Both the position numbers and the translations under genes were made by a program. A stretch of DNA of 64,000 nt, from contig CM077011.1 of the NCBI GenBank assembly GCA_039090855.1, positions 39,017,501-39,081,500 of the forward strand, read 5' to 3'. The notes under the pieces are model-generated. The model saw nothing but the letters and a program-made list of their open reading frames with translations. It had not been told where the DNA came from and searched no databases. This document shows, piece after piece, positions 33,060-43,712 of the stretch (the stretch's first letter is position 1; every line of letters begins with the position of its first letter). The DNA is from Macrothele yani (Eukaryota; Arthropoda; Arachnida; Araneae; Macrothelidae).

Positions 33060-33452
33060 AAGTGTGTTCGCCAGCGGATTGTTCAACCACTTTTAAATGA
33101 CCTAGAAATCTGAAAATTGGCATGCTGATCGATCTTGAGGTCCGTACACCTAGAAAAGTACGAAAACTTAAAACAAAATCAAAATGCCAGGTTTGGAACT
33201 TTGTCTGCTTGAATTTTTCGGGAATTGTTTGACCACTTCTAAATGACCTAGAAATCTTAAAATTGGCATGCTGGTAGGTCCTAATTTCGAGATACCTAGA
33301 AAAATCAGAAAACGTAAAAAAACCCCAATGACGGCTTTGGAACATTGTCTGCTTGAATTTTTCGCGAATTGTCAGACCACTTTTAAATAATCTAGATATC
33401 TAAAAATTGGCATGCTTGTAGGTCTTAAAGTCCGGATACCTGCAAATGCAAG

Positions 33453-33487
<35 letters not shown>

Positions 33488-33560
33488 CAGCGCTTTGGAA
33501 CATTCTATGCTTGAATTTTTCTACCATTTCTACACCTAGAAAAATGTCTGAAAACCAAAA
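33060..33560 (+). repeat. ~145-bp tandem units in the right arm of P
   Basis: TTTTAAATGACCTAGAAATC-type starts at 33,091, about 33,237 and 33,381 give spacings of 146 and 144 bp. A pure A run (about 35) lies at 33,451-33,485. Confidence 0.75.
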
Positions 33561-33565
33561 ATTCA

Positions 33566-33630
33566 ATAAATGAAGCTATCGCTCTTTCCACGCTAAGCAA
33601 TGCACAGCAACCGAAAAATTGTTATTCATT
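33566..33630. mobile_element. SINE-C tail fragment
   Basis: ATGAAGCTATCGCTCTTTCCACG is shared with the SINE-C tails at 2.7, 3.1 and 18 kb. No tRNA-like head is present. Confidence 0.4.
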
Positions 33631-33899
33631 TTTTTATTTTGAAAAATTGTTATTCAACTTTTGAATTTTGAAAAAATTCAAAACGTTGGCTTAGTTTTGC
33701 AGTTTTAAAACGCTGATAGGTTTAAAGATAATTTTGTCAGATGCATTGAAATGCATTGAAAACTTCAAATTTTGATTTAAAGTTAGGGGCGCAAAAGCGT
33801 GCTCCGTTTTACGTCAAACCGTATGCATTGACGTCACGACGCTGTTCTAAATTCTAAAACAGTTACGGATTTTAAATTACTTTTCTTTCCCTTAATTAC

Positions 33900-34940
33900 G
33901 TTTCTCTTTCTTTAATTTTATGTTCAAAAAATGATTTTACAGATTCACCGTTCCGAGAACGGGCATGATTGCTAGTTTATTTAAAGCTTAATAGCAGCTG
34001 TCCTAGGACAACTACTACACACAAAAATACTTTATGGCAATATCTATTGATCCGTAAAACGACTGTATTTGAAACTGACTTTCTGGGTGTCTTAAACCTT
34101 TAACTGAGGGTCTTAAATATTTTTGGTTGAGAAAGAAATAATATTACGTTGCCAATAATCTTTTCTGAGAGTCTTAAACCTTATTTGCTTGAGCAAGATG
34201 TATAAAAATGTTTAACTTCTAAATCAAAGCACGATATTAAAATACTTTTTCATTGTTCATTGTCCCTAAGTTTTAATACAAAGCAAATTATCAACAAATG
34301 TATCAGGGATGCACCGTTGCAGTACTGGCATCAGCTGCGCATGGTTGTTAAGAAGCTACATTCTTCCTCACAAGAACAGTAGGTCAATTGTTAATAGTCC
34401 TATAACGTAGGTGTTTTAAAAATGGCCGCCTCTGATGTATGTGTTCCTACTTGAACGGAATTCCAATGTCTCATCATTATGTATCTTTGCAAACATCCAT
34501 GGTTCCATTACTAGCCTGCAGAAAGGGAAAGTTCCAATTCTATTTTCCTTAAAAGAGCTCTTCTTATAATAAAGTGATAGATATCAGTTTCATTGTTTGC
34601 GCTTCCGCATACCGTACTCTGAAGAGTTTCGTGCTTACTGCAGTGGCATATTGATATGTTATCAGGAAATGATAACTAGGAAAGACATTGTTCAGTTTTC
34701 CTTAACTTTGTAGGTTATTAAGGTGCTCTGGGAATCGAGGCCTATTGGAAACTGTTTAAATCAGTTTTCTGTCATATGATAAATATAGTTCATCCAATGA
34801 AATAATATTTTCCCCATCGTATAACTACGCATTTTCTTTTAATTATGAAAAGTTCTCCTTGCTTCACACCTCTTCTCTTAGTGAAAAGCGATTAAGCTCA
34901 GTGTAAAGTGGGGTTGCTGTGCGAAGCTTCCTTCCCTCAT
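33900..34940. other. Anonymous sequence
   Basis: Apparently single-copy and AT-rich with no coding blocks. Several loose repeats of a GTCTTAAA(C/T) word occur at 34,090-34,180. Confidence 0.35.
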
Positions 34941-34942
34941 TA

Positions 34943-35163
34943 TTTTTTTGTATTGTATTGGAGGTTTAACGACCACCGTGAGCAACTCAATGGGCTATAA
35001 GCAGTCGCCCGTCCCTAATTTTGGGTCACTGGTTCCAGGGAAGGGAGAGAGCCAGTGCCGTAAGACAAGCACAACATCCATGCCACACCGGGATTCGAAC
35101 CCGGACCCCTTTCGGACGAATGATCAGAGGCCATCGCTTAGACCACTGCGCCACCAGGGCGGC
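34943..35163 (-). mobile_element. SINE family A
   Basis: Reverse, full length. The TSD CTTCC(C)CTCATTA occurs before the T run (34,930) and after the head (35,164). Confidence 0.88.
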
Positions 35164-35182
35164 CTTCCCCTCATTAATAAAG

Positions 35183-35357
35183 GTTTGTTTGTTTGTTTTG
35201 GGTTTACCGACCACCATGAGCAACTCGATGAGCTATAAGCAGTCGTCCGTCCCTAATTTAGGGCCACCGGTTCCAGGGAAGGGAGAGAGCCAGTGCCATA
35301 AAAGAGAAAAAAGAACATCCATGCCTCACTGGGATTTGAACCCGTAACACACTCCAG
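35183..35357 (-). mobile_element. SINE family A, head truncated
   Basis: TTTACCGACCACCATGAGCA to GGGATTTGAACCCGTAACAC. The last part of the tRNA-like head is missing, just upstream of Tc1-G. Confidence 0.8.
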
Positions 35358-35371
35358 CCTTAATAGATGTG

Positions 35372-36616
35372 CACTATATTGAAAAAAGTCACAGGACACC
35401 CCTCAAAAGCGAACGAACAAATCCGCTGCGTTATTAAGATGCCCGGTACAGCTGCAAACGGTATAAAAACAAGCCTGCAGCTGACCGCGATCATATCGCA
35501 CTGTGAGATTGAGTGAAAATGTCGCGGCGGGAGAGAACTGACTTTGAAAAAAGGAAATATTTTTGGGTGTTATATTAGTGGGTTGTCCATAAGGGAAACC
35601 GAGAGGCGTTTAAACACACGCAAGTGAACTGTTTTGGATGTACTGAATAAGTGGAAAACACATGGCTTGCCTGAAGCAAACAAAACGTACCGGCAGACCA
35701 AATAAAATCAGTGATAGAGGACGTCGAAACCTCATGAGAATCGTTACTGCTAATCGATGGAGTACTGCACAATACCTCAGTGTACAGGTAATTTAGAATG
35801 CTGGCACCTCGGTATGTACACGTAACATTCGCAGATAATTTCATTCCATAGGTTACCGTGATCGTGCGGCTGCTCATGAGCCCTTTCATCTACACTCCGA
35901 ATGCTACTCGTCGTTTAGCGTGGTGCAAAGAACATTCATCGTGGATCGTAGATCAACGGAAACGGGTCCTATGGACTGATGAATCCAGATGCACGATCCG
36001 TCAGTCTCTGATGGCCGTGTGTGGGTATGTCGGCAGCTGGGGGAACGCCATTTACCACAGTGTACAGTTCCTACGGTCAAGTTTAGAGCTGGCAGTGTAC
36101 TCGTGTCGGGGTGTTTTCCATGGAATGGTCCCGGCCCATTGGTTATCGTGGACACGCGTGCTAACCAGCCAGTCTACCTCGATATTCTGGACAATTATGC
36201 CCTACCAACTCTGTAGCAATACTATGTAACCTAGCCTTGTTGGTACCAGCAGAATAATGCACCGATCCATAAAGCAAGGACTGTTACGGCGTGGTTTGAC
36301 GATAATCCGTATCGTGCGTGGACTGCACAACACAGAGCCCTGATCTTAATCCCATACAGCACCTATGGGATGAATTAGAGCGCCGCATAAGAAGTTTGGA
36401 ACCAAGGCCAACTACTAAGCAACAGTTAGCGGCAGCATTATGTACTGAATGGAAGCACATACCTATCGCTGTGTTCCAAAACCTTGTTGAAAGCATCTCT
36501 CGAAGGGTCAGTGAATGCATTAAGGATAAGGTGGACCGACATCGTACTAATGTGCGTCAATAAATGCTATGTTGTGTTTCTCTTCTAGGTGTCCGGTGAC
36601 ATTTGTCAATATAGTG
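35372..36616 (+). mobile_element. Tc1-like transposon (family Tc1-G) with both TIRs
   Basis: Begins CACTATATTGAAAAAAGTCA and ends in the inverse of CACTATATTGACAAATGTCA, with TA on the right and TG on the left. About 1245 bp, a classical Tc1 size. Confidence 0.85.
35519..36562 (+). pseudogene. Tc1 (DD34E) transposase with mutated catalytic residues
   Basis: Starts MSRRERTDFEKRKY. Several frames follow: a WSTAQYLSVQ-like helix-turn-helix part, TPNATRRLAWCKEHSSWIVD, RVLWTDESRC with the first Asp intact (about 35,970), then QQNNAPIHKARTVTAWF. In that block the second catalytic Asp is Asn. The C-terminus is SPDLNPIQHLWDELERRIRS, where the catalytic Glu is Gln, followed by a clean 60-residue tail ending at TAA (36561-36563). 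Allowing one frameshift, the last spacing is 34, the Tc1 value. Many stops and shifts, plus two of three catalytic residues lost, make it inactive. Active relatives encode the only protein of such elements. Confidence 0.85.
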
Positions 36617-36663
36617 TACATGAGTCTTAATCTCCCTCATTTTAATGTTTCTTTTTCACGTCG

Positions 36664-36880
36664 TTGCAGCCACCCAGTTGGTCGAGAGTCCTGCGCTCTG
36701 ACTTCTGACTATTCTTCCAAGACGGGCGCGGGATCGGACCCCGGAGTGAAGGAGGCAAAGGTGGGGTTTTTGTCTTATGGCGCTGGCTCTGTACTTTCTT
36801 TGGAACAAGTAGCCTTATAATAGGGATGGATTATTGATTTTAACCCCATGCATTAAGTTTGGTAGCCGTTGAACTCCGAA
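36664..36880 (+). mobile_element. SINE family A, old divergent copy
   Basis: CACCCAGTTGGTCGAGAGTC head and GGCGCTGGCTCTGTACTTTC body. Many differences from the consensus. Confidence 0.55.
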
Positions 36881-36931
36881 ATGATGGGAAAATGGGTTTG
36901 TTTAATGACCGGTGTCTGGAATTGTTTAAAT

Positions 36932-37615
36932 ATGGCTGTGGAAAGCATGCTCTTACGATCGAGCCCCGATGCAATCATACCAAGCAGGTAGTCACTGGAA
37001 TGGATCCTCTGCCGTAATTAAAGTCCAACAGCTCATATCTCTCACTGTACGCACCGCGATTTGAACAACCGCTCTTTCCAGGCAACGAGTGCTAGAGTGA
37101 TAAAGCGCATGGCTGTGGAAAGCATGCTTCTCGGACAAAGCCACGATACATTCATATCAAGCAAGTGGCCTCAGGCATGGACCCTCTACAATAATTAAAG
37201 CCCTATCTCTTCACTCCTCTCACACTACGCACCCCGATTTCAGTACCTATGCTTTTCAGTCAAAGATTCCTAACGCGTATGGCTGTGGGAAGCAGATGTC
37301 TGGACCGGAGCTCAGATTCCCAGGCATGGACCCCCCTTCCCTTCTGAAATAATGGAAGTCTGTTTCTTCATGTTTCGGATCCAGCGCCCGCCCAATTCCA
37401 GAACTTACGCTTTCCAATCAGCCAGTCATAACGCGCTTGGCTGTGAAAAGCCTGCTCCAGACCTAGCCACAATACAGGCAAATCAAGCTTTTCAGAACAT
37501 GGACCTCTGCCATAATTAAAGCCCTTCTTTCCCAGTTCCCTTTCCCTGCACACTCCGGTTCCAACAACTGCGCTCCTTTCCAAACATTGAATACAAACGC
37601 GCATGGCTATGGAAA
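36932..37615 (+). repeat. ~170-bp satellite, about four monomers
   Basis: ATGGCTGTGGAAAGCATGCT-like starts at 36932, 37109, 37279, 37437 and 37602 (spacings 177, 170, 158, 165). Each monomer also has CAGGCATGGACC and ATAATTAAAGCCC-like words. Confidence 0.8.
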
Positions 37616-38425
37616 ACGTTTATGAAATTCTTCAGAAATTAAGTCCCTTCTTTCTCACTTACTTCTCTACGTGTTTCGAAAGTTTGGTCTCATTTCGTGC
37701 ATTCCTTCAAAGTGTGGCATTTTCTATGCCAAGCAATGCATTTGTGAAGCTGTCACCTCCATCCTTCGTAACCCATAAACTTGTAGATTTATTATATCAC
37801 CACAATAGTAAACAGAGATACGGTAACATGCTCAATAACTTTGTAAATTACATTAAGCGATCAAACCCTTTCTTGGAAACTAGAATTCAAAAGAATCCAG
37901 AACTTTTGTACAAATGCATTGCAGTCAAAGAGGATTACGCTGGAAACTATGATGTATGATTTTCCTACATTCTGGTGAATAATGCTTTTAGAAACAAATT
38001 CTCTTTCATATTTTAACGTCCTCGTGCGTGACTCATTTTGCATCATTAGGTTCTTATTCTGTGTCTGGGTTTTACCGTGGTTACCACACCACGAGCCGCC
38101 ACTTAATAAGTGTATGCTTCAAACCTGTATAAGACATGAGCGAATATTCCTATTAAACTTCAGAAGAATCAAATGAAGTTATTCAGCTATTGAATGAATC
38201 AGAATATTGTGTCTGTCTTGAAGAAGTTGATAAACTAGTCTCATCTCATTCAGAGCCTATAAACAGGAAGATATAATTCACATGCAAGAGCCTTGGTACA
38301 AAGAATATGAAGCTTTCACAACTTTAAACAGTTAATCACCGTGGAAGATTATGCTCCAAATTCAGAGAGAAATTCACCGGTACGTTAAGCTTTTGAAAGA
38401 AATACAGTTTAATGTATCTATCTCT
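37616..38425. other. Unrecognised sequence with one open frame
   Basis: A 118-codon frame at 37603-37959 starts inside the satellite and includes THKLVDLLYHHNSKQRYGNM. No family recognised. The frame ends at TGA and no continuation was found. Confidence 0.25.
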
Positions 38426-38429
38426 ATAG

Positions 38430-39046
38430 AGAAAAGAAAACAACTACTCTTTTAATGTAGCCATCCATATCAAGAAACAAAGCAATGGATCTTTTAATGT
38501 AGCTATCGCTATAAACAGATAAAGCAACTGCATTTTTAACGTAGAAAGAAAGCACCTGCTTTTTAACACAGCCTTCTCTTTCAAGAGAAGAAAGCACCTG
38601 CTTTTTAACACAGCCTTCTCTTTCAAGAGAAGAAAGCAACTGCACTTTTAGTGGGTAGCCATCTCTATCAAGAAAAGAAAGCAAATATTCTTTTAATGTA
38701 GCCATTGCAATAAAAAAGAAACTGCTCTTTTTATGTAGCCATCTCCATCAAGAGAAGAAAGCATCTGCTCTTTTAATGTAGCCATCCCTATCAAGAAAGA
38801 AAAAAAGAAAGAAACTGATCTTTTAAAGTATTCATCTCTATCAAGAGAAGAAAACACCTGCTCTCTTAGTGAAGCCATCCCTATCTAGAAAGAAAGAAAG
38901 AAAGAAACTACTCTTTTAATGTATCCATCTGTATCAAAAAAAGAAAGCACCTGCTCTCTTAGTGTAGCTATCCATATCAAGAAAGAAAGAAAGAAACTGC
39001 TCTTTTAATGTAGCTGTCTCTATCAAGATAGAAAGCGACATCTCTT
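38430..39046 (-). repeat. ~43-60-bp minisatellite, part 1
   Basis: Repeats of GTAGCCATCTCTATCAAGAA then AGAAAGCAACTGCTCTTTTAAT, with variable AAAG runs. It continues after the H1 insertion. Confidence 0.8.
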
Positions 39047-39050
39047 TTAA

Positions 39051-39486
39051 GGTGGACGTCAAGTAATTTTGCTTCCTATACTTCCAATGGAAAAACTTGT
39101 ACACATTTCCTTCACAATTATTGCGTTCTCAAGAATGAAAATTTGAACATCGATTAAAATAACTTCATATTATAACTTGGAATACTTAATATTACCTAAA
39201 ACATAACCATAATTATATAAAAAAATCAATAACTTTTCCTTTGGTGGTGTTGGAACCAGAAAAAAGATGGCGCGACCTGTACTTTGATGACGTCAGTAGA
39301 CAAACAAATGTTGGATTTCATAAATATGGTTATGTTTCAGAAAATATTAAGTATTCCAAGTTATAAAATGAAGATATTTTAATCGATGTTCAAATTTTCA
39401 TCCTTGGGAACGCATTAATTGTGAAGAAAATGTCTACAGACGTTTTTCCATTGGGAGTATAGGAAGCAAATTACTTGGCGTCCACC
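39051..39486. mobile_element. Foldback MITE H1 inside the minisatellite
   Basis: Inverted arms start GGTGGACGTCAAGTAATTTT and GGTGGACGCCAAGTAATTTG. Flanks are TTAA (39047-39050) and GTAA (39487-39490). The minisatellite resumes on the other side. Confidence 0.85.
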
Positions 39487-39490
39487 GTAA

Positions 39491-39735
39491 TGTAGCCATT
39501 CTATCAAGAGAAAAAAGCACTTGCTCGTTAAGTGTAGTCATCCCTATAAAGAAAGAAAGAAAGAAAGAAACTGCTCTTTTAATGTAGCCGTCTCTATCAA
39601 GAAAAAAAGCGACAGCTCTTTTAATGCAGCCATCTCTACCAAGAAAAGAAAATAACTTCTCTTTTCATGTAGAAATCTCTAACAAGAAAAGAAAGCAACT
39701 GGTCTTTCAATGTAGCCATCTCTTACAAGCGAGGA
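39491..39735 (-). repeat. ~43-60-bp minisatellite, part 2
   Basis: Same unit as 38,430-39,046, with AGAAAGAAAGAAAG runs at 39,550. Confidence 0.8.
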
Positions 39736-39784
39736 AAAACAAAATGTTTAACTCTCTTTTGACAACTACTCCTTTTGATCGTTA

Positions 39785-39982
39785 AAGTTAGGTTTTTTAA
39801 AGCTTAGATATGGAGACAAATATTCTTCAACAAGAAATATTCGCTTAATTCCTCTAACGGAATAAAATGTGAGTTGTGAACAATTGAACGCTATATGCAA
39901 AGAACAATTTACGCTTAAGGCTGTAAGACGTAAAATTGCTTTATACAGTCTCTAGCCGAAAAACTATGCATTATTTGAACAA
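39785..39982 (+). repeat. Left arm of large foldback J
   Basis: AGTTAGGTTTTTTAAAGCTT ... ACAAGAAATATTCGCTTAAT ... GAAAAACTATGCATTATTTG is the inverted copy of 42,385-42,580. Confidence 0.75.
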
Positions 39983-39984
39983 GT

Positions 39985-40520
39985 TAGTAAAATCATGCAA
40001 TTCATTGATTTTGATAGGCTTTCCAACATACCAGAAATCATTACTCAAGTTATAAGGATAATGGCTGTGGAATAAATCTCGGTTCTGTGCCCTGACCTTT
40101 GAGGCCATTTCGACGATATTCAACAGAACTCGTTCAGTATACTTCCGAAATAACATGATAAAGTTTAGTCGCAATCGTAGTAATTTTACGTAAGTTATGA
40201 TGCATAAGAGCTATGGAATAGATCCCGCTCCTGTGTCCTCACCTTTGACCCCATTTCGCCCATTTTTCAATAGGAATCGTCCCCAGAAAGGTCCATATAA
40301 CATACTAACATTTCATCCAAATCGAAACATTTTTACGTATGTTATGACGCATAAGAGCAGTGGAAGGGATCCCGCTGCTATGTCCTGATCTTTGACCCCA
40401 TTTCGTTCACTTTCAATAGTGTTCCTTCCCAGGTGTTCCCCTACCACATACTAAAATTTCATCGAAATCGAACGATTTTTACGCGAGTTATCATGCGGAC
40501 GAGCATACGCACACAACGCG
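39985..40520 (-). repeat. Tandem array T2 (reverse)
   Basis: Starts at the T right end (AACAAGTTAGTAAAATCATG, GGCTTTCCAACATACC), then ~146-bp units, ending at GAGTTATCATGCGGACGAGC. The left terminus is missing. Confidence 0.7.
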
Positions 40521-40888
40521 TGACGTATTGAGGCAAATGGAAATCGTGACCATCTGCTCGCAAGAGTGTGACCTCATAAAACTTTAATAGGATCCACACA
40601 CAACGCGTGACGTGATGAGACAGATAGCGTGACCGCGCGCCAACATCTTACTTGCGAGAGTATGACGTCATAAGATTTCTAAGCATGGAAAACCTTAATG
40701 TGACGACGCCATGACACTAAAAACTTGGTAATTCGGGGTGGTTATTTAACCGACTGAACGAATTTTCCTAAAGTCGAGATCAAGCTAAATCGATTTCTAG
40801 TACCAGAAAACGATAGGTTAACGACTTTCATCAAAATCCTTAGAGCCGTTTTCAAAATAAAATTTACATACATACAAGAATTGCTCCT
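40521..40888. repeat. Unnamed repeat U
   Basis: CACACAACGCGTGACGT occurs twice (40,509 and 40,595). A stretch follows with CCTAAAGTCGAGATCAAGCT and ACATACATACAAGAATTGCTC, a phrase that looks like a repeat end. Class unknown. Confidence 0.4.
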
Positions 40889-40892
40889 TTAA

Positions 40893-41496
40893 GGTGAACG
40901 TCAAGTAATTTTGCTTCCTGTACTTCGAATGGAAACATTTCTGTACACAATTTCTTCCCAATTAATGCGTTCCTATGGATGAAAATTAGAAAATCGATTA
41001 AAATATCTGCATTTTATAACTTGGAATACTTAATATTTTCTAAAACATAACCATTATTATGCAATCGACATTTGTTTGTCTACTGACGTCATCAAAGTAC
41101 AAGTCGCGCCATCTTTTTTTTGGACAATTAATGCGTTCACAAGGATGAAAATTTGAACATTGATTAAAATAGCTTCATTTTATAACTTGGAATACTTAAT
41201 ATTTTCTAAAACATAACCATAATTATGCAATCCAACATTTGTTTGTATACTGACGTCATCAAAGTACAGGTCGAGCCATCTTTTTTCTGGTTTCAACACC
41301 ACCAAAGCAAAAGTTATTGATTTTTAATATAATTATGGTTATGTTTTAGAAAATATTAAGTATTCCAAGTTATAATATGAAGTTATTTTAACCGATAATC
41401 AAATTTTCATCCTTGGGAACACATTAATTGTGAAGGAAATGTGTACAAACGTTTTTCCATTGAAAGTACAGCAAGTAAAATTACTTGACGTCCATC
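40893..41496. mobile_element. Foldback MITE H3 with an internal arm duplication
   Basis: Arms start GGTGAACGTCAAGTAATTTT and GATGGACGTCAAGTAATTTT. TTAA lies on both sides (40889-40892, 41497-41500). About 150 bp of the left arm is repeated at 41,123-41,285. It holds the empty version of the Tc1-C insertion site. Confidence 0.88.
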
Positions 41497-41500
41497 TTAA

Positions 41501-41876
41501 TAATATGGGATAAGGGCGATGGAATGGATCCCAACCCCATGTCCTGACCTTTGACCCAATTTCGTCCATTTTCAACAGGGTTTGTCCCCAGATGGTCCCC
41601 TAAAACATACTAAAATTTCATCGAAATCGAACCATTTTTACGCCCGTTATGACGCGTAAGGGCAATGGAATGCATCCCGCTGTTATGTCCTGACCTTTGA
41701 CCCCATTTCACCCATTTTAAACAGGGTTCGTCCCCAGGCGGTCCCCTACCACATACTAAAATTTCATCGAAATCGAAACATTTTTACGCCAGTTATCATG
41801 CGGACAGAGGTCGGACGGACGGACGGACGGACAATGCTGGAGCATATACGCTTCTTCAACCTACGGTTGGAAAGCG
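41501..41876 (-). repeat. Tandem array T3 (reverse) with left terminus
   Basis: About 2.5 units, then TCATGCGGACAGAGGTC, a GGAC run (41,815-41,832), and GCATATACGCTTCTTCAACC to GGTTGGAAAGCGT. With T2 it probably forms one element split by U and H3. Confidence 0.7.
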
Positions 41877-41878
41877 TA

Positions 41879-42136
41879 AAAAAGACGTTATACGTAAAAT
41901 GGTGTTCCTAAAGAAAGATCACCAGGGGAAAATAATTTTTCTAATGAATTTCTGGAATCAAAGATATGGGCATACTATAAAATTAATCGTGTATGAATTT
42001 ACACCAGCTTGCGCCGAGGTTGACATGGATCGTTGCTCTCAGAGTTCAGGCTTTCCGATACGAAAAGAATTTTCCAGCAGGACTAATAGGGTCCTGAGGT
42101 ATGACATGCACAGGCTGCCGGCCGGAGGGAAGTACG

Positions 42137-42173
<37 letters not shown>

Positions 42174-42384
42174 AGCATGATGTATTTGTTTCTCAAACGT
42201 CGTGCTAATGACTGACTTTTGAGAGCAACGATCCATGTCAACCTCGGCGCAAGCTGGCGTAAATTCATACACTATTAAATTTATAGTATGACCATATCTT
42301 TGATTCCAGAAATTCATTAGAAAAAACTCTTTTTCTCTGGTGATCTTTCTTTAGGAACACCATTTTACGTATTACGTCTTTTTC
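41879..42384. repeat. Foldback I, ~163-bp inverted arms
   Basis: Left arm 41879-42041 and right arm 42222-42384 share AAGACGTTATACGTAAAATG-type ends and TGACATGGATCGTTGCTCTC inner ends. A (CA)n run lies in the spacer. Confidence 0.85.
42139..42168 (+). repeat. (CA)n microsatellite
   Basis: About 14 CA dinucleotides in the spacer of foldback I. Confidence 0.92.
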
Positions 42385-42580
42385 AAATAATGCATAGTTT
42401 TTCGGCTATAGAGACTGTATAAAAGAAATTTTACGTCTTACAGCCTTAAGCGCAAATTGTTCTTTGCATATAGCATTCAATTGTTCACAACTCACAATTT
42501 TTTCCCTTAGAGGAATTAAGCGAATATTTCTTGTTAAATCGTATTTATCTCCATATCTAAGCTTTAAAAAACCTAACTGA
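42385..42580 (-). repeat. Right arm of large foldback J
   Basis: Inverted match to 39,785-39,982, read outward from CAAATAATGCATAGTTTTTC to TTTAAAAAACCTAACT. Confidence 0.75.
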
Positions 42581-42679
42581 AAAACTTTCTATTTTGGCTA
42601 AGCATCACTCACTGTGGAAAGTATTTTGGGCATGTGTTCTCCTCAAATTAATGGACAATTTTTCCCTCTAAGAGGAACA

Positions 42680-42758
42680 CTGTGCTCGAACTCGGGCATA
42701 ATCTGACAAAAGATCAGAACCCAGCTCTTAACCACTGCTCTATCGGGAAGGACAAAAG
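42680..42758 (-). mobile_element. tRNA-like SINE head
   Basis: The reverse strand reads CGATAGAGCAGTGGTTAAGA (A-box-like) and CCCGAGTTCGAGCAC (B-box-like). No family body was recognised. Confidence 0.35.
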
Positions 42759-42759
42759 C

Positions 42760-43220
42760 CATCGTTACGTCCTCTTAAAAGAAAGGTAGTTTCTGATAAC
42801 TAATAGTGAGCATTGTAAGGATAGGAAAGAAGAAATTACTGTTTTCTTCCTTTTACGATCATGAGTAAGATTGAGAAATTACATATGTTAAGAGTGATTC
42901 ATATCTACTACGGAAACAAAGAACCCAAAATTGTGTAATTAATTAGGATGGCAGGCGTGAAACTAGCAAATAAATAAAGAATGGAAGAATACAATGTCAT
43001 CTTTTTAAAACGAAATGTGAATAGTGCGAAAAATCAAGGCAGAAGTACGCTGTTCTTAGAAGAACGCCCATCCCGCACTCACATAAATACACACAGAGCA
43101 CAAATAAGGTGGAGCACGGAATGTCAGGAAAATGGTAAGAAATGAGAATGCGATTTTGCCCATTCTGGAGACTTATGGACATTATAAGATTTTTCAATGG
43201 AGGAAGCCTACAAGTAGGAG
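42760..43220. other. Anonymous sequence
   Basis: No coding blocks or repeat arms recognised before the minisatellite begins. Confidence 0.35.
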
Positions 43221-43224
43221 AATG

Positions 43225-43517
43225 GGTTATAAAGTGTGGGGATATTTGAGTATGTACATTAAAGCACTCTTGTGAATGGGTGAGAGATTGTATGAGTTGA
43301 TATGAAACATGTGCAAGTAGATGAGCGAGAATGTGGAAGCATGTGTGCGAAAAATAGAGAACGACTGTGTGTGGAAGCATGTAGGAATACGAGAGAGAAA
43401 ATGTATGCATGGATGTGGAAGTACATATGAATGGATGGCAGAGAATGGGTGAGTGAGTGGGGAATCTTGTATGAATTGCTGACAAAGAATATGTTAGCGG
43501 GTATGGAAGCATGCATG
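43225..43517 (-). repeat. Diverged minisatellite, left part
   Basis: Loose units around GTGTGGAAGCATGT and GAATGGGTGAGAGA, related to the 36-bp array at 44.6-45.1 kb but longer and more variable. Confidence 0.7.
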
Positions 43518-43712
43518 AGCCGATCATGGCTTCTGGCTATTCGTCCAAGTAGGCCCATGTTCGAAGCCCACGTGAGACATGGGGAGAGTGTACTACTCTT
43601 AATGTTTTGGCTCTCTTCCCTTCATGGAACCAGCAGCCCAAAGTTAGCGAAGGCCGACTGCTTTCAACGCTTAGATTTATTCATGGTGGTAGTTAAACTC
43701 CAAAACAAAAAA
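43518..43712 (+). mobile_element. SINE family A, divergent, inside the minisatellite
   Basis: CATGGCTTCTGGCTATTCGTC head, TTCATGGAACCAGCAGCCC body, GTAGTTAAACTCCAAAACA end. Confidence 0.65.

Larger units (their letters stand above)
30718..33895. repeat. 3.2-kb palindrome P with TTAA at both ends
   Basis: The outer ends are TTAAGGGAAAGAAAAGTAAT and its inverse (TTAA at 30718-30721 and 33892-33895). The left arm runs to about 32,130 and the right arm from about 32,275. Each arm holds, from outside in: a terminal block (AATCCGTAACTGTTTTA, GACGTCAATGCATA), a ~145-bp tandem array, a CGCCGGCGGAAAACG block and module X. The left arm also holds a later SINE A. No coding sequence was seen. Confidence 0.85.
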
